Part shown: positions 19,304 through 30,185 of the stretch, one piece after another
Numbering within the stretch: the first letter of the stretch is position 1
Layout of the letters: every line of letters starts with the position of its first letter
Source of the DNA: Cliona cf. orientalis
Taxonomy: Eukaryota; Porifera; Demospongiae; Clionaida; Clionaidae
DNA: 64,000 nucleotides
Reading direction: 5' to 3'
NCBI GenBank assembly: GCA_963930775.1
Contig: OZ005702.1
Span: 6,572,001 to 6,636,000 of the forward strand
Made by a program: the position numbers and the translations under genes
Notes under the pieces: model-generated
Database searches by the model: none
The model's input: only the letters and a program-made list of their open reading frames with translations
What the model was told of the DNA's origin: nothing

Positions 19304-20570
19304 GACAATGTAACAGTATTGCATATTCTCAGATTTTTATTCAACAATAAGTATGCTTAATATCATGACCATGGCTAGTATGTATGATCATCTAGAGTAT
19401 AATCATAGGGAGTATACGTTTACACAATCATGATGATGTATGCATAAACAGTATCCTGCTTGCTTATTAGCACAGTGCGCATGCGCCGATGAAAGTGTAC
19501 ATAGGCCACATCCCTTACTGCATGTCAACAGCAGTTGCTATTATATGCTTGAACTAAGAAGTATGCAAATTATGGCGACGTTCTTACTCTGCTTAAACGT
19601 CACTACCGGACTATTGATAGGTATGACGAAGAATGCAATTTCGCGCTTATATCCATATAGAGCCATGCTGGGCATATATTTCGCGTGACAAACGTACCAT
19701 AATAATAAAAAAAACAATGGCCATTAGAGATGGATGTGCTGCTCACTGAGACTGTACAACACAAGCATGAATTATTTTTAATTTAGATAGGTATTGCGGA
19801 CTGTTGGCATAGAACGGACTCTACGTGGAGGGGACTATATATCAAGCAGGGCTAGCTACACGGTACTATGACTGTCATTGTCTGCTTGGATCTGTGTGAC
19901 AGTGTATCAGTAGTCTTCACAATCTATCGTGCTATGGCTTTAAATTTTTTTAGTCAGCAGGTATCAGGATCTGTTGTGCTCTAGTAGAAGTAATGTAACA
20001 GTATAATTGATAATATTATCATTAAGATAAGTAGCATTCTTATCAAAAGATAGCCCCATTCCTTCCCTTTGATAAATTATGCGCCATTGTAAGTGCTTTA
20101 GAATATAGGTGCTTGAGCACTTTGATTCGCAACTAGCCATTTTGAAATTCGTTTCAAATTATGTGCATGCGCATTAGATAACTACTAATTATCATTGGTG
20201 AGTTAGAGTCCACAGTTCACGATCCACGGTTCACCCATGTCATAAGAGGCAAGAAGTGTGCAAAATACTGTTACAGTACTGAGATTTCCTCAAATGTGTA
20301 ACCAACACAACGACTTTGCTTAGTACTAAAACCCATATATGGCACACTAAAAGTACAATATTTCACGGAACAAGTATAGTAAGCTGTTTATATACAATTG
20401 AACGCCTTTACAGATGAAAGCAAGCAAGAGGGAGTCCCAAACTAAAGCCAATCCATGTTGATTTTGAAAGTGTAAATTGATTGTTATTAAAAGTGCATTC
20501 CCATTGAGAAATGTAAATCAGACTACATGCAGTACAAAAGGTCCAAATAAAAGTTCCCAAATGAGACTAT
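19304..20570. other. Spacer between membrane-protein genes 1 and 2
   Basis: Closely matches the spacer after gene 4 (36158-37560), including a GGCGACGTTCTTACTCTGCT block. This shows that genes 1-2 and 4-5 were duplicated as a pair. No gene is seen. Confidence 0.6.
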
Positions 20571-20572
20571 AG

Positions 20573-21056
20573 ACACTTAAAGATGTGTCTAAAAAGTTGG
20601 TCCAGTATATACGAGGAACTGCTTACGGATTCCAAGCTTCCAACTTTGAAAGATAGAAGGATATTACTTAAACTGAGTTATCTTTTTCAGGTGATGAATG
20701 GATCTTTTTCATTTCCAAATGCCCCCCTTACTGTGCGCCAAACTCGCACCTTGAGAAACTATGTATCTATTGCTGGAGAGACATAGGCTATCGTACGAAT
20801 GAATGCATATGCGTACTCATATTTTTCACACGTCATTTCTCTGTGGAATAGTTTACCTTCATTTGTTCATAAATGTACATCATTATCATCTTTTAAGTAT
20901 AACCTACGTAGTCATCTTGTGCCTTTATAACTTAGTCATGTGCTTCTTTTTGTTGTCTTATCTTTCTGGGTACATGCACGTTAGCAAATTATCATAATTG
21001 CTATTTTTGTATCCATGCTATAGTAGCAGAATTATTATAAACATAAACATAAAAAA
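20573..21056 (+). mobile_element. 5'-truncated LINE, reverse-transcriptase C-terminus
   Basis: Codes for CLKSWSSIYEELLTDSKLPT then LKDRRILLKLSYLFQVMNGS, the usual tail of non-LTR retrotransposon ORF2 proteins. It ends in a short A-rich repeat (ATAAACATAAACATAAAAAAA). The same spot upstream of genes 1, 3 and 4 lacks it, so the insertion boundaries are clear. It is dead on arrival: RT and endonuclease domains are missing. Confidence 0.75.
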
Positions 21057-21283
21057 ATGTGCTTAAAGCCTCATGGATAGGCATAATGTAGGCATCTACA
21101 TTGTGTTGCACTAGAGCAGTAATTCCAGAGGGGTGTTGATCCTGTCTATATAAACACATGAAAGCTATCACCAACGATTACCTGAATGCATACTTAGTCT
21201 AGTAGTATGCCGCGAAATAAACAAAAACATTCCTAGTCTAATTGGCGCAAAAGAAATAGGACTAGCTACATGCTTGCATGTTA

Positions 21284-21597
21284 TGACTCAGTGAGCTACA
21301 ATGATACAGTCTGTTGTTACGCCACGCTCAGTCCCGATCCCCAAGTCACACTAATTGGCAGACTCATTCGCGTCCGCGAGTGGTCGCAGGACTCCGGACG
21401 GGCCCCCGAATGTAACGACTGCCCCTGTCTGCGCTCTCTTACAGTAGTTGTAGATATCAAACAAGGGGAAATACTAGGGAGAACTGAACAATACACACAT
21501 GTACACACTATTAATACAGTCCATGACGTAATACAGGAAATAATCAGATAATTATATACAATGTTTCCTGTTCGTTATACTGTGAGGGTATATAAAG
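21284..21597 (+). promoter_or_regulatory. Promoter of membrane-protein gene 2, AP-1-like site split from TATA by an insertion
   Basis: TGACTCA at 21284-21290 and TATATAAAG at 21589-21597. About 265 bases of extra sequence (about 21315-21580) lie between them, whereas genes 1 and 3 have about 25-30 bases. The same insert is present in gene 5. Confidence 0.6.
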
Positions 21598-21669
21598 AGA
21601 GAATATAATTGACAATTAAGGGACACATTTCAAATCCTAAGAGTAAGAATACTTTAAAGAACAAAAGTA

Positions 21670-23517
21670 ATGCATAATATTATTATACGCTTATTTATAG
21701 TCTTGATAATTGAAGTGAACACAATATCAGCAGTAGACATCAATTCAAATGTGATCACAATAGCAGCAACACAGAAGATCATCTCTAATTCAACTGAAGA
21801 TTCAAGTACTGAATCGCAGCTGCTCTGTTCATTATCACCTAATCAAATAAGCCCACTTGAATGTAATCAAGGTGGACGTGGACTACGATTGCCTTATGAA
21901 TACTGTGCAACTTTCAATGAGGAAAAAAAATTGTTGTCCTTTTTCAATTGCCCATATTTTCAATTGGATAAATATTATGGATCTCATATAATGTTACAGC
22001 TGCCACAAAATCTCAGTCAGCTCAACGATTATATGTGTAGTCCACTGAATAGAAAAGGGTACTTATGCAGTGAGTGTGCCGATGGCTTTGGTCCCTCAGT
22101 GACCTCATTTGGCTACAGATGCGCCAACTGTACTGATACCTTATATGGAGTGCCACTTTTTCTGTTTCTAGAGTTTGTTCCAATCACAGTATTCTACATT
22201 ATCTGCTTAGCTTTTCAGATCAGTGTAACTTCAGCTCCAATGCCCTGCTTTATCATGTATGCCCAGATTATTGTCGTTACATTCGATTTTACTACTACGA
22301 ATACTTCATTGCTATATAAAATAATTCCAAGAGATAATTTGGACCACAGATTGGACATAAAAATTATATTGGCACTCTATAGAGTGTTTAATCTAGACTT
22401 TGGTCATTATCTTCTACCACCTTATTGCTTGAGTAGTAAGCTTAAGTTCGTTCATCGAGCTTATCTTGGATACATTTCCGCCTTCTACCCACCTCTTTTG
22501 ATATTTTTGACGTGGATTTGCATCGAATTACATGGCCGTAATTTCAGACCACTGGTGTGGCTGTGGAGACCATTCCACAGATGCTTTGTTCGACTTCGAA
22601 GAGGCTGGAACACAAAGAGCGACATCATTGACGTGTTCACTACATTTCTTCTCCTATCATGTGGCAAGATTTTGTATCAGACACTGTTACTGTTAAATCG
22701 TGATGAAATTCTAAACATTAATCTGTCAGGTCATCATTTCACATCCTATCAGTGTGTAGCCGATCAAAGTATTTCTTATGGAAGCACATACCATCTTTTG
22801 TTTGCAATTCCTTCCGTGCTAATTTTCTGCATATGTACTATTTTACCACTCTTACTGCTGATCCTTTACCCGATTAGAGCATTTCGATCATGCCTGTCAA
22901 AATGGCATCTCAATTCCATTGCTCTAAACATCTTCACTGAGAAAGTTTATGGTTGCTATAGAAACGGTCTACATGGAGGACGAGATATGAGGTGCTTTTC
23001 AGGTCTTTATTTCATTCTGAGAATTACGCCTTTCCTGATCAAATTAATCGTACGGCCATTCAGTACTTATTATGCAACACTTACTTTCCATTGGTACTAC
23101 TCTGGTACAGTTTTCTTTGCCATTGCCCTCATTGTAGGAATTACCAAGCCATACAAGAAAGCGTACATGAATTATTTGGATACTCTGATACTCTCTAACC
23201 TGGCAGTCCTTTATTATACTTTCGTATCTGAAATAAACATGCTACCACTAATGAGGATACTACTTGCAATCCCAATTTTAGTGTTTATCACTCATATGAT
23301 CATAAAAACAATAAAAATATGCTTTGTAGGTAGATCTCTACCGCAGTGCCCTTGTTTAAAGCTTGTAATGCGTAAGATTATCTCTTTTAAAATAGTGACT
23401 TTTTCCCGTGAAGAAGAGCAGCGGTTTACCATCGATAGTCCAGCAGCGACACAGCCAGTGATTGAACCAACTTCCACTACACTCAGTTATGGCTCATGTG
23501 ACAACAATTTTAGGTGA
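21670..23517 (+). CDS. Cysteine-rich multi-pass membrane protein 2, both ends altered
   Basis: 615 residues, collinear with gene 1 through all membrane segments. The ATG used by genes 1 and 3-5 (MLQTTKLM) is lost (ATACTTTAAAG), so translation must start at the second Met, MHNIIIRLF, leaving the signal peptide intact. Near the 3' end one extra base (AATTTTAGGTGAAG for ATTATTAGTGAAG) shifts the frame and gives NNFR and a stop, removing the conserved EDHQTQQ tail. The cysteine motif is unchanged. The protein is probably still membrane-inserted but lacks the shared C-terminal tail. Confidence 0.75.
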   Translation: MHNIIIRLFIVLIIEVNTISAVDINSNVITIAATQKIISNSTEDSSTESQLLCSLSPNQISPLECNQGGRGLRLPYEYCATFNEEKKLLSFFNCPYFQLDKYYGSHIMLQLPQNLSQLNDYMCSPLNRKGYLCSECADGFGPSVTSFGYRCANCTDTLYGVPLFLFLEFVPITVFYIICLAFQISVTSAPMPCFIMYAQIIVVTFDFTTTNTSLLYKIIPRDNLDHRLDIKIILALYRVFNLDFGHYLLPPYCLSSKLKFVHRAYLGYISAFYPPLLIFLTWICIELHGRNFRPLVWLWRPFHRCFVRLRRGWNTKSDIIDVFTTFLLLSCGKILYQTLLLLNRDEILNINLSGHHFTSYQCVADQSISYGSTYHLLFAIPSVLIFCICTILPLLLLILYPIRAFRSCLSKWHLNSIALNIFTEKVYGCYRNGLHGGRDMRCFSGLYFILRITPFLIKLIVRPFSTYYATLTFHWYYSGTVFFAIALIVGITKPYKKAYMNYLDTLILSNLAVLYYTFVSEINMLPLMRILLAIPILVFITHMIIKTIKICFVGRSLPQCPCLKLVMRKIISFKIVTFSREEEQRFTIDSPAATQPVIEPTSTTLSYGSCDNNFR

Positions 23518-24393
23518 AGATCACCAAACACAACAGTTGCTGGTTTAAGACACTGTAACAGTACTGCATGTTTATTACAATGTTTAATGTCATATATAAT
23601 CATGGCTAGTATATACATGATCATAATAATATTATTATATTAACAGTACAGAGTACGTTTACGTATGATCTATACACAAACAGTGCCTATTAGCACAGTG
23701 CGCATGCGCCCATGAAAGCGTGCTAGGTCACACCCCTTACTACTGTTGACAAATTATGTCGTCATTCTGCTCAAAAACGTCACTATCGGACTATTGATAT
23801 ATAGGGGTGACGAAGAATGCAATTTCGAGCTTGCCATGCTTTGGCATTGAAAGCAGCTTCCATGTGTGCAGCACATGCATGCATATCACTTGCTTTATCT
23901 GACCAGCCACAGCCAACAATATCTGACACTATCATGCGCTGACATGATAGAGCAAACACGTCTGTTGTAAGGAACTTATTTTGAAGTATTCCAAACACAT
24001 GTAGTATAGCTATTTGTATATTATATTATGATAGAAATGATTACTAGCATGCTCAGGCTGAGGTTTCTAATGGCATAGCCAACTTCTTGCATGCTGACCA
24101 ATAGTGTATGATAAGTGGTCGTCACACAGTTTGGTTGTAACTTGTGACACTACTGGTAAGGTATTTGCCACAATGTTGAAAATAAACACTACGTTTAGTC
24201 CATGCAGGCGGTCTGTGTTAGTTAGGTACTGACTGTGAATTTCTTGCACATAATAATATGCACATCTCTGCCATATGACTTCTCATGCAATCTTGGTGAT
24301 ATATAGTATAGGACTCAATATTCACAAAAATATTATTTGTATGACTTTCGCTAGGTTACAATAGTCTTCCACACAGAGGTAAAAAGCACTTAC
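23518..24393. other. Spacer between membrane-protein gene 2 and phosphoesterase cassette B
   Basis: Repeated after gene 3 (29834-30669). A possible tiny last exon of the phosphoesterase, with a TCAG acceptor then CGCATGATAGTGTCAGATAT, lies near 23906-23946 on the minus strand. Confidence 0.45.
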
Positions 24394-26880
24394 AGGGAAG
24401 CATATAGCATACAAGCAGTGTCGCTAAGATGACTAGCAACAGTAAATAGCTTATGAGTACAGGATAGCGCGGAGGCAGCCAGAGAACCTTGTACACTAGT
24501 CCACCACCTTGATCTGCAACAAAATTAATAGCAATGTGTAGGTTATATCAATGATTGAGTAGTGTGTGAACCATGGATGTTAAAGAATTTAGGACTCTCT
24601 TAAAGATTGTCTCAACTTCAATTTCGTACACAAAATTAATGCATACACCCACATGCACACACAAACACAATGTCATGCACTGTCACATAATGTATCGTAA
24701 GATAAAAATGAGCATCAAGGTCACGTGTGTGTATACAATGTCGAGAATTTCAAGCATTTAAAAAAAAATAACAATTATTCACGCTGATTATCAGACCATG
24801 GTGTGAGACTTACTTAAGATGGCAGCTCCGACTCCCATGTATCTCTCGCCCATCCTGTAGCTGCAAGTAGGCACTGTTATCTCGTGCACTATACTGTCCC
24901 TGGCCAATCGGTGACTCCAAACTCGGCCTGTGCTTACTGAAGGCCCACTTCTGCTGTGGGTGCTGAACATCGTGTGATGTATGTGTCCACTGAAGATGAA
25001 GCGTGTACCATTTAAAGACGATAAGATTTTTGTTTTAATATTGACTGTGGATAGACCGTTGGTGTAGGTGGCTGGTGATAGATAGTTTAGCGGTACGTGA
25101 GAGAATATGATATCGTATGGGTGATGAGCGGAGGTGGTCTCGTGGGTTAAAAATCGGTCCAAGTCGTGACGGCATTTCTTTTCTGAGGTGGTCTGCAGGT
25201 GGCTGTTGATGTAGCACACTGTCGTCAGCTGTAAGTGTCATGAGGATTAAAAGGGGTTTAAGTTTTTATCTAGACGGAAAATTTGGCATGCGCTTCTTGC
25301 CATTTGGCACAATTGCCCAAAATTCCAACATGTTATACATAATCGTTTACATTGTATAACACCAATGATGTAGCACACTGTTGTCAACTGTTAGTGAGGA
25401 ATAAATTCAGAAAAAGCTAGGGTCTAAATTCCAATCTAGCTGGAAAATTTGGCATGCAAATCTTTAATATCACTTGGGCTGTTTCAGTGGCGTCCCCAGG
25501 ATTTAAGGGAGGGGGGGTGCTAAGATATTCGCGCGCGAAGCGCGCGCGCAAAATTTTAGCCACGCCCCCAAAATGTTGACCACACCCCTAATTAAACGCG
25601 TTCTTGAAGGTAACTGGCTGACAAAGAAGGCTGTTTTAGGCCAAATAGCGATGGGAAACTGCTGTTTTGGGAGCGAATTTTAGAGGCCAGTAAGTTCATT
25701 GTTGGTAGTAGCTTCCAATCATCGATTACCGGTATCAGTAACAATAGCTATTTGTCACTGAGCTACTGAACTGGCGGTTATGCCATGGGGGTGCTCCAGC
25801 ACCCTGAGCACCCCCCTGGGTACGCCACTGTGTTTGGTACAACTGCCAAATTGAAATTCCAACAAACTAAATTTCAAGTTACACATAATTGTGTACATTG
25901 TACGATTCCATACCACAGCACTAAAGCAAAATTTATACTGCACTTATTTGATACCATAGTGTCATGTTCACAGACAGTCAACACTTTCAGATTCACGGTA
26001 GTGTTTAGTTTGTAGTAGATGGGAAAGTAGCTATAGTGTATACAGTAGTCGGTAAAGCTTTGTGTGTGTGTGGGGGGGGGGGGGGGGGTTGAAACTTGAC
26101 CTAGGGGTGGGAAATTCCAGGGCACTGTATGAAGCACTGCACACTATAATAACATAACCATGCATGCATTGTTACATACCTTCACAAATTGATATTCTTT
26201 ATAGCTAATGATCTGATTGAATGATCCAAACTTTTCTTGGTATCTTCTATAGAACGAATAAAGTGTCACACAATAATGTATGTGGTTAGAGTTTTGCAAC
26301 TCTGTCCTCACCTCATAACAATGTCGGTCATGAGGTCCTGTCCTTCCCCTCCGATGTCATTGTCTCCAAGGATAACCATGAGTTGAATGTCCGGGGGAAG
26401 GGAGACAATCCTCCTGAAACACTGTAAACAAAAACAAAAGTTAATAGTAACAAAATTAGTACTTATGATGGACGTTCACAGTAGAGCAGGGAGGTAACTG
26501 GATAGAGGAATGGAAGGAGTCGCGTTCCCAGGATATTCCTATGCTTATATTGAAAAGATTGGGGAGCTTGTAGCAAAGCTACATGTAAAGAATTCAAAAA
26601 AGGGAGTGAGAACCACAAGATGTGTCTTGCCATAGACAGCCTAGGGGACCATGATACTGAAGAACATAACTGTCTAATGCTCCTTTACATAATATTGGAA
26701 GGTAGGTGTCTTACCTTTAAGTAATCCTGCCATTGTTGATGCGATGCTCTGTATCCATCCGAGAACACATCTCCTAGCAGGACGACAACATCAGGAGGAG
26801 AGGAAAGAGTGGACATCACATAGGAGATGGACTGCCTCAGGTATCGATCAGCATCCCACCTTGCAAACCACCACTCATCA
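24394..26880 (-). CDS. MPPE1-like metallophosphoesterase, intact exon 2-6 cassette B without exon 1
   Basis: Five exons read with good splice sites and phase: 26715-26880, 26312-26421, 26180-26246, 24814-25228, 24394-24513. They have the same lengths (166, 110, 67, 415 and 120) as cassette C. They encode LLGDVFSDG, ILGDNDIGG, FSHVPLN, FSGHIHH and the C-terminal membrane helix (YLLLLVILATLLVCYM). All frames are open. No first exon with the D-x-H metal motif exists between here and gene 3, so the cassette can only be expressed by splicing from the exon at 42041-42387 or from an unseen start. Intron 4 carries a transposon (25485-25830) and a G-run. Confidence 0.7.
25485..25830. mobile_element. 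hAT-like non-autonomous transposon, 5-bp target duplication
   Basis: Inverted ends CAGTGGCGTCCCCAGG / CCTGGGTACGCCACTG (one mismatch). Target duplication TGTTT at 25480-25484 and 25831-25835. The paralogous intron of cassette C is empty (TGTTT once, 31733-31737). GCGCGCGAAGCGCGCG at 25531-25546 is shared with the 10596 element at nearly the same distance from the end. Confidence 0.9.
26072..26088. repeat. G homopolymer in intron 4, cassette B
   Basis: A run of 17 G after (TG)n. The matching place in cassette C has 21 G. Confidence 0.9.
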
Positions 26881-27850
26881 CTGCATAAGATCAGTCAGAC
26901 AAGAGCATACAATTACATAATTATAGTAGGATAATTTCTTATCCACATGCATAACTTACTACATATATAATAACTATAATATATGTAGGTGGAATACACT
27001 AACGCAGTTCAGAAAGTCAGCCAGTCAGTCGTTGGTAGCTACATACCGGTAATATTCAAGTAGAATGTCAAAATAAACATTATAGCCCTAGAGCATGCAT
27101 ATGAACAAACAGATTTGACCCTTGCATACTTGGAAAAGAGAGGATGAACTTCTTCTATCGTACTATAGTGCTGTGAGAGAGCTAGGTCAGCAGGCATTAG
27201 GATCTGTTGTGCTCTAGTAGAAGTACAGTTTGGTCAATAATTGGTGAGTTAGGGTCTATGATTCACGATCCACGGTTCACCCATATCATAAGAGGCAAGA
27301 AGTGTGCAAAATACTGTTACAGTACTGAGATTTCCTCAAATGCGTAACCAACACAACAACTTTGCTTAGTACTGCAACCCATGGCACATTAAAGGGTGTT
27401 GTTCATGGAACAAATAACTAGTAAGCTGTTTATATACAACCCCTACATACATAGATGAAAGCAAGCAAGAGGGAGTCCCAAAATAAAGCCAACCCATGTT
27501 GATTTTGAATGTGTAAATTGATTGTTATTAAAGTGCATTCCCATTGAGAAATGTAAATCAGACTACAGGCAGTACAAAAGGTCCAAATAATAGTTAAGCC
27601 AATCGAGACTACAATAATATATTATTATTACAATGTGCTTAAAGCAGATAGGCATAGTGTAGGCATCTACATTGTGTTGGAATTAGAGCAGTAATTCCAG
27701 AGGGATGTTGATCCTGTCTGTATAAACACATGAAAGCCATCACCAACGATTACCTGAATGCATACTTAGTCTAGTAGCATGCCGCGAAATAAACAAAAAA
27801 CATTCCTAGTCTGATTGGTGCAAAAGAAATAGGACTACATGCATGCATGT
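26881..27850. other. Spacer between cassette B and membrane-protein gene 3
   Basis: Same repeated 5' flank as the other membrane-protein genes, without the LINE or the promoter insert. No gene is seen. Confidence 0.6.
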
Positions 27851-27852
27851 TA

Positions 27853-27893
27853 TGACTCAGCTACAATGACACAGTCTGTGAGGGTATATAAAG
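27853..27893 (+). promoter_or_regulatory. AP-1-like site and TATA box of membrane-protein gene 3
   Basis: TGACTCA at 27853-27859, TATATAAAG at 27885-27893, 48 bases before the ATG. Confidence 0.6.
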
Positions 27894-27940
27894 AGAGAAT
27901 ATAATTGACAAGGGACACATTTCAAATACCAAGAATAAGA

Positions 27941-29833
27941 ATGCTTCAAACAACAAAATTAATGCATAATAATATTATACGCTTATTTATAGTCTTGATA
28001 ATTGAAGTGAACACAATATCAGCAGTAGACATCAATTCAAATGTGATCATAATAGCAGCAACACAGAAGGTCATCTCTTATTCGACTGAAGATTCAGGTA
28101 CTGAATCACAGCTGCTCTGTTCATCTTTAAAAGTGAGCCCACTTCGCTGTGGTCAAGATGGACGTGGACTACGATTGCCTTATGAACACTGTGCAACTTT
28201 CAATGAGGAAACAAACCTGTTGTCCATTTTCAATTGCCCATATTTTCAATTTGATAAATATGGATCTCATAATATATTATTGCAGCTGCCACTAAATCTC
28301 AGTCAGCTCAACGATTACATGTGCAGTCCACTGAACAGAAAAGGGTACTTATGCAGTGAATGTGCCGATGGCTTTGGTCCCTCAGTGACCTCATTTGGTT
28401 ACAGATGCGCCAACTGTACTGATACCTTATATGGAGTGCCACTTTTTCTGTTTCTAGAGTTTGTTCCAATCACGGTATTCTACATTATCTGCTTAGCTTT
28501 TCAGATCAGGGTAACTTCAGCTCCAATGCCCTGCTTTATCATGTATGCCCAGATTATTGTCGTTACATTCGATTTTACTACTACGAATACTTCATTGCTA
28601 TATAAAATAATTCCAAGAGATAATTTGGACCACAGATTTGACATAAAAATTATATTGGCACTCTATAGAGTGTTTAATCTAGACTTTGGTCATTATCTTC
28701 TACCATCTTATTGCTTGAGTAGTAAGCTTAAGTTCGTTCATCGAGCTTATCTTGGATACATTTCCGCCTTCTACCCACCTCTTTTGATATTTTTGACGTG
28801 GATTTGCATCGAATTACATGGCCGTAATTTCAGACCACTGGTGTGGCTGTGGAGACCATTCCACGGATGCTTTGTTCGACTTCGAAGAGGCTGGAACACA
28901 AAGAGCGACATCATTGACGTGTTCACTACATTTCTTCTCCTATCATGTGGCAAGATTTTGTATCAGACACTGTTACTGTTAAATCGTGATGAAATTCTAA
29001 ACATTAATCTGTCAGGTCATCATTTCACATCCTATCAGTGTGTAGCCGATCAAAGTATTTCTTGTGGAAGCACATACCATCTTTTGTTTGCAATTCCTTC
29101 CGTGCTCATTTTCTGCATCTGTACTATTTTACCACTCTTACTGCTGATCCTTTACCCAATTAGAGCATTTCGATCATGCCTGTCAAAATGGCATCTCAAT
29201 TCCATTGCTCTAAACATCTTCACTGAGAAAGTTTATGGTTGTTATAGAAACGGTCTACATGGAGGACGAGATATGAGGTATTTTTCAGATCTTTATTTCA
29301 TTCTGAGAATTACGCCTTTCCTGATCAAATTAATCGTACGGCCATTCAGTACTTATTATGCAACACTTACTTTCCATTGGTACTACTCTGGTACAGTTTT
29401 CTTCGCCATTGCCCTCATTGTAGGAATTACCAAGCCATACAAGAAAGCGTACATGAATTATTTGGATACTCTGATACTCTCTAACCTGGCAGTCCTTTAT
29501 TATACTTTCGTATCTGAAATAAACATGCTGCCACTAATGAGGATACTACTTGCAATCCCAATTTTAGTGTTTATCACTCATATGATCATAAAAACAATAA
29601 AAATATGCTTTGTAGGTAGATCTCTACCACAGTGCCCTTGTTTAAAGCTTGTAATGCGTAAGATTATCTCTTTTAAAATAGTGACTTTTTCCCGTGAAGA
29701 AGAGCAGCGGTTTACCATCGATAGTCCAGCAGCGACACAGCCAGTGATTGAACCAACTCCACTACACTCAGTTATGGCTCATGTGACAACATTTTTAGGT
29801 GAAGATCACCAAACACAACAGTTGCTGGTTTAA
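27941..29833 (+). CDS. Cysteine-rich multi-pass membrane protein 3, compensated frameshift in tail
   Basis: 630 residues from MLQTTKLM at 27941; the frame is open slightly upstream without an ATG. The N-terminal third is nearly identical to gene 1 and the remainder to gene 2, so this copy looks like a gene-conversion mosaic. Near the end one base is lost (CCAACTCCACTAC for CCAACTTCCACTAC), giving PLHSVMAHVTTFLG in place of STTLSYGSC. A later extra base restores the frame and the EDHQTQQLLV tail. The membrane part and cysteine motif are unaffected. Confidence 0.8.
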   Translation: MLQTTKLMHNNIIRLFIVLIIEVNTISAVDINSNVIIIAATQKVISYSTEDSGTESQLLCSSLKVSPLRCGQDGRGLRLPYEHCATFNEETNLLSIFNCPYFQFDKYGSHNILLQLPLNLSQLNDYMCSPLNRKGYLCSECADGFGPSVTSFGYRCANCTDTLYGVPLFLFLEFVPITVFYIICLAFQIRVTSAPMPCFIMYAQIIVVTFDFTTTNTSLLYKIIPRDNLDHRFDIKIILALYRVFNLDFGHYLLPSYCLSSKLKFVHRAYLGYISAFYPPLLIFLTWICIELHGRNFRPLVWLWRPFHGCFVRLRRGWNTKSDIIDVFTTFLLLSCGKILYQTLLLLNRDEILNINLSGHHFTSYQCVADQSISCGSTYHLLFAIPSVLIFCICTILPLLLLILYPIRAFRSCLSKWHLNSIALNIFTEKVYGCYRNGLHGGRDMRYFSDLYFILRITPFLIKLIVRPFSTYYATLTFHWYYSGTVFFAIALIVGITKPYKKAYMNYLDTLILSNLAVLYYTFVSEINMLPLMRILLAIPILVFITHMIIKTIKICFVGRSLPQCPCLKLVMRKIISFKIVTFSREEEQRFTIDSPAATQPVIEPTPLHSVMAHVTTFLGEDHQTQQLLV

Positions 29834-30185
29834 GACACTGTAACAGTACTGCATGTTTATTACAATGTTTAATGTCATATATAATCATGGCTAGTATATA
29901 CATGATCATAATAATATTATTATATTAACAGTACAGAGTACGTTTACGTATGATCTATACACAAACAGTGCCTATTAGCACAGTGCGCATGCGCCCATGA
30001 AAGCGTGCTAGGTCACACCCCTTACTACTGTTGACAAAATTAATTCACTATCGGACTATTGATACGTAGGTATGACGAAGAATGCAATTTCGAGCTTGCC
30101 ATGCTTTGGCATTGAAAGTAGCTTCCATGTGTGCAGCACATGCACACATATCACTTGCTTTATCTGACCCGTCCACAGCCAACAA
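29834..30185. other. Spacer after membrane-protein gene 3
   Basis: Nearly identical to 23520-23900. No gene is seen apart from the possible last phosphoesterase exon just beyond. Confidence 0.5.

Noticed and set aside
27905..27940. Upstream start of membrane-protein gene 3
   Set aside because: It begins with TTG. The ATG at 27941 matches copies 1, 4 and 5.
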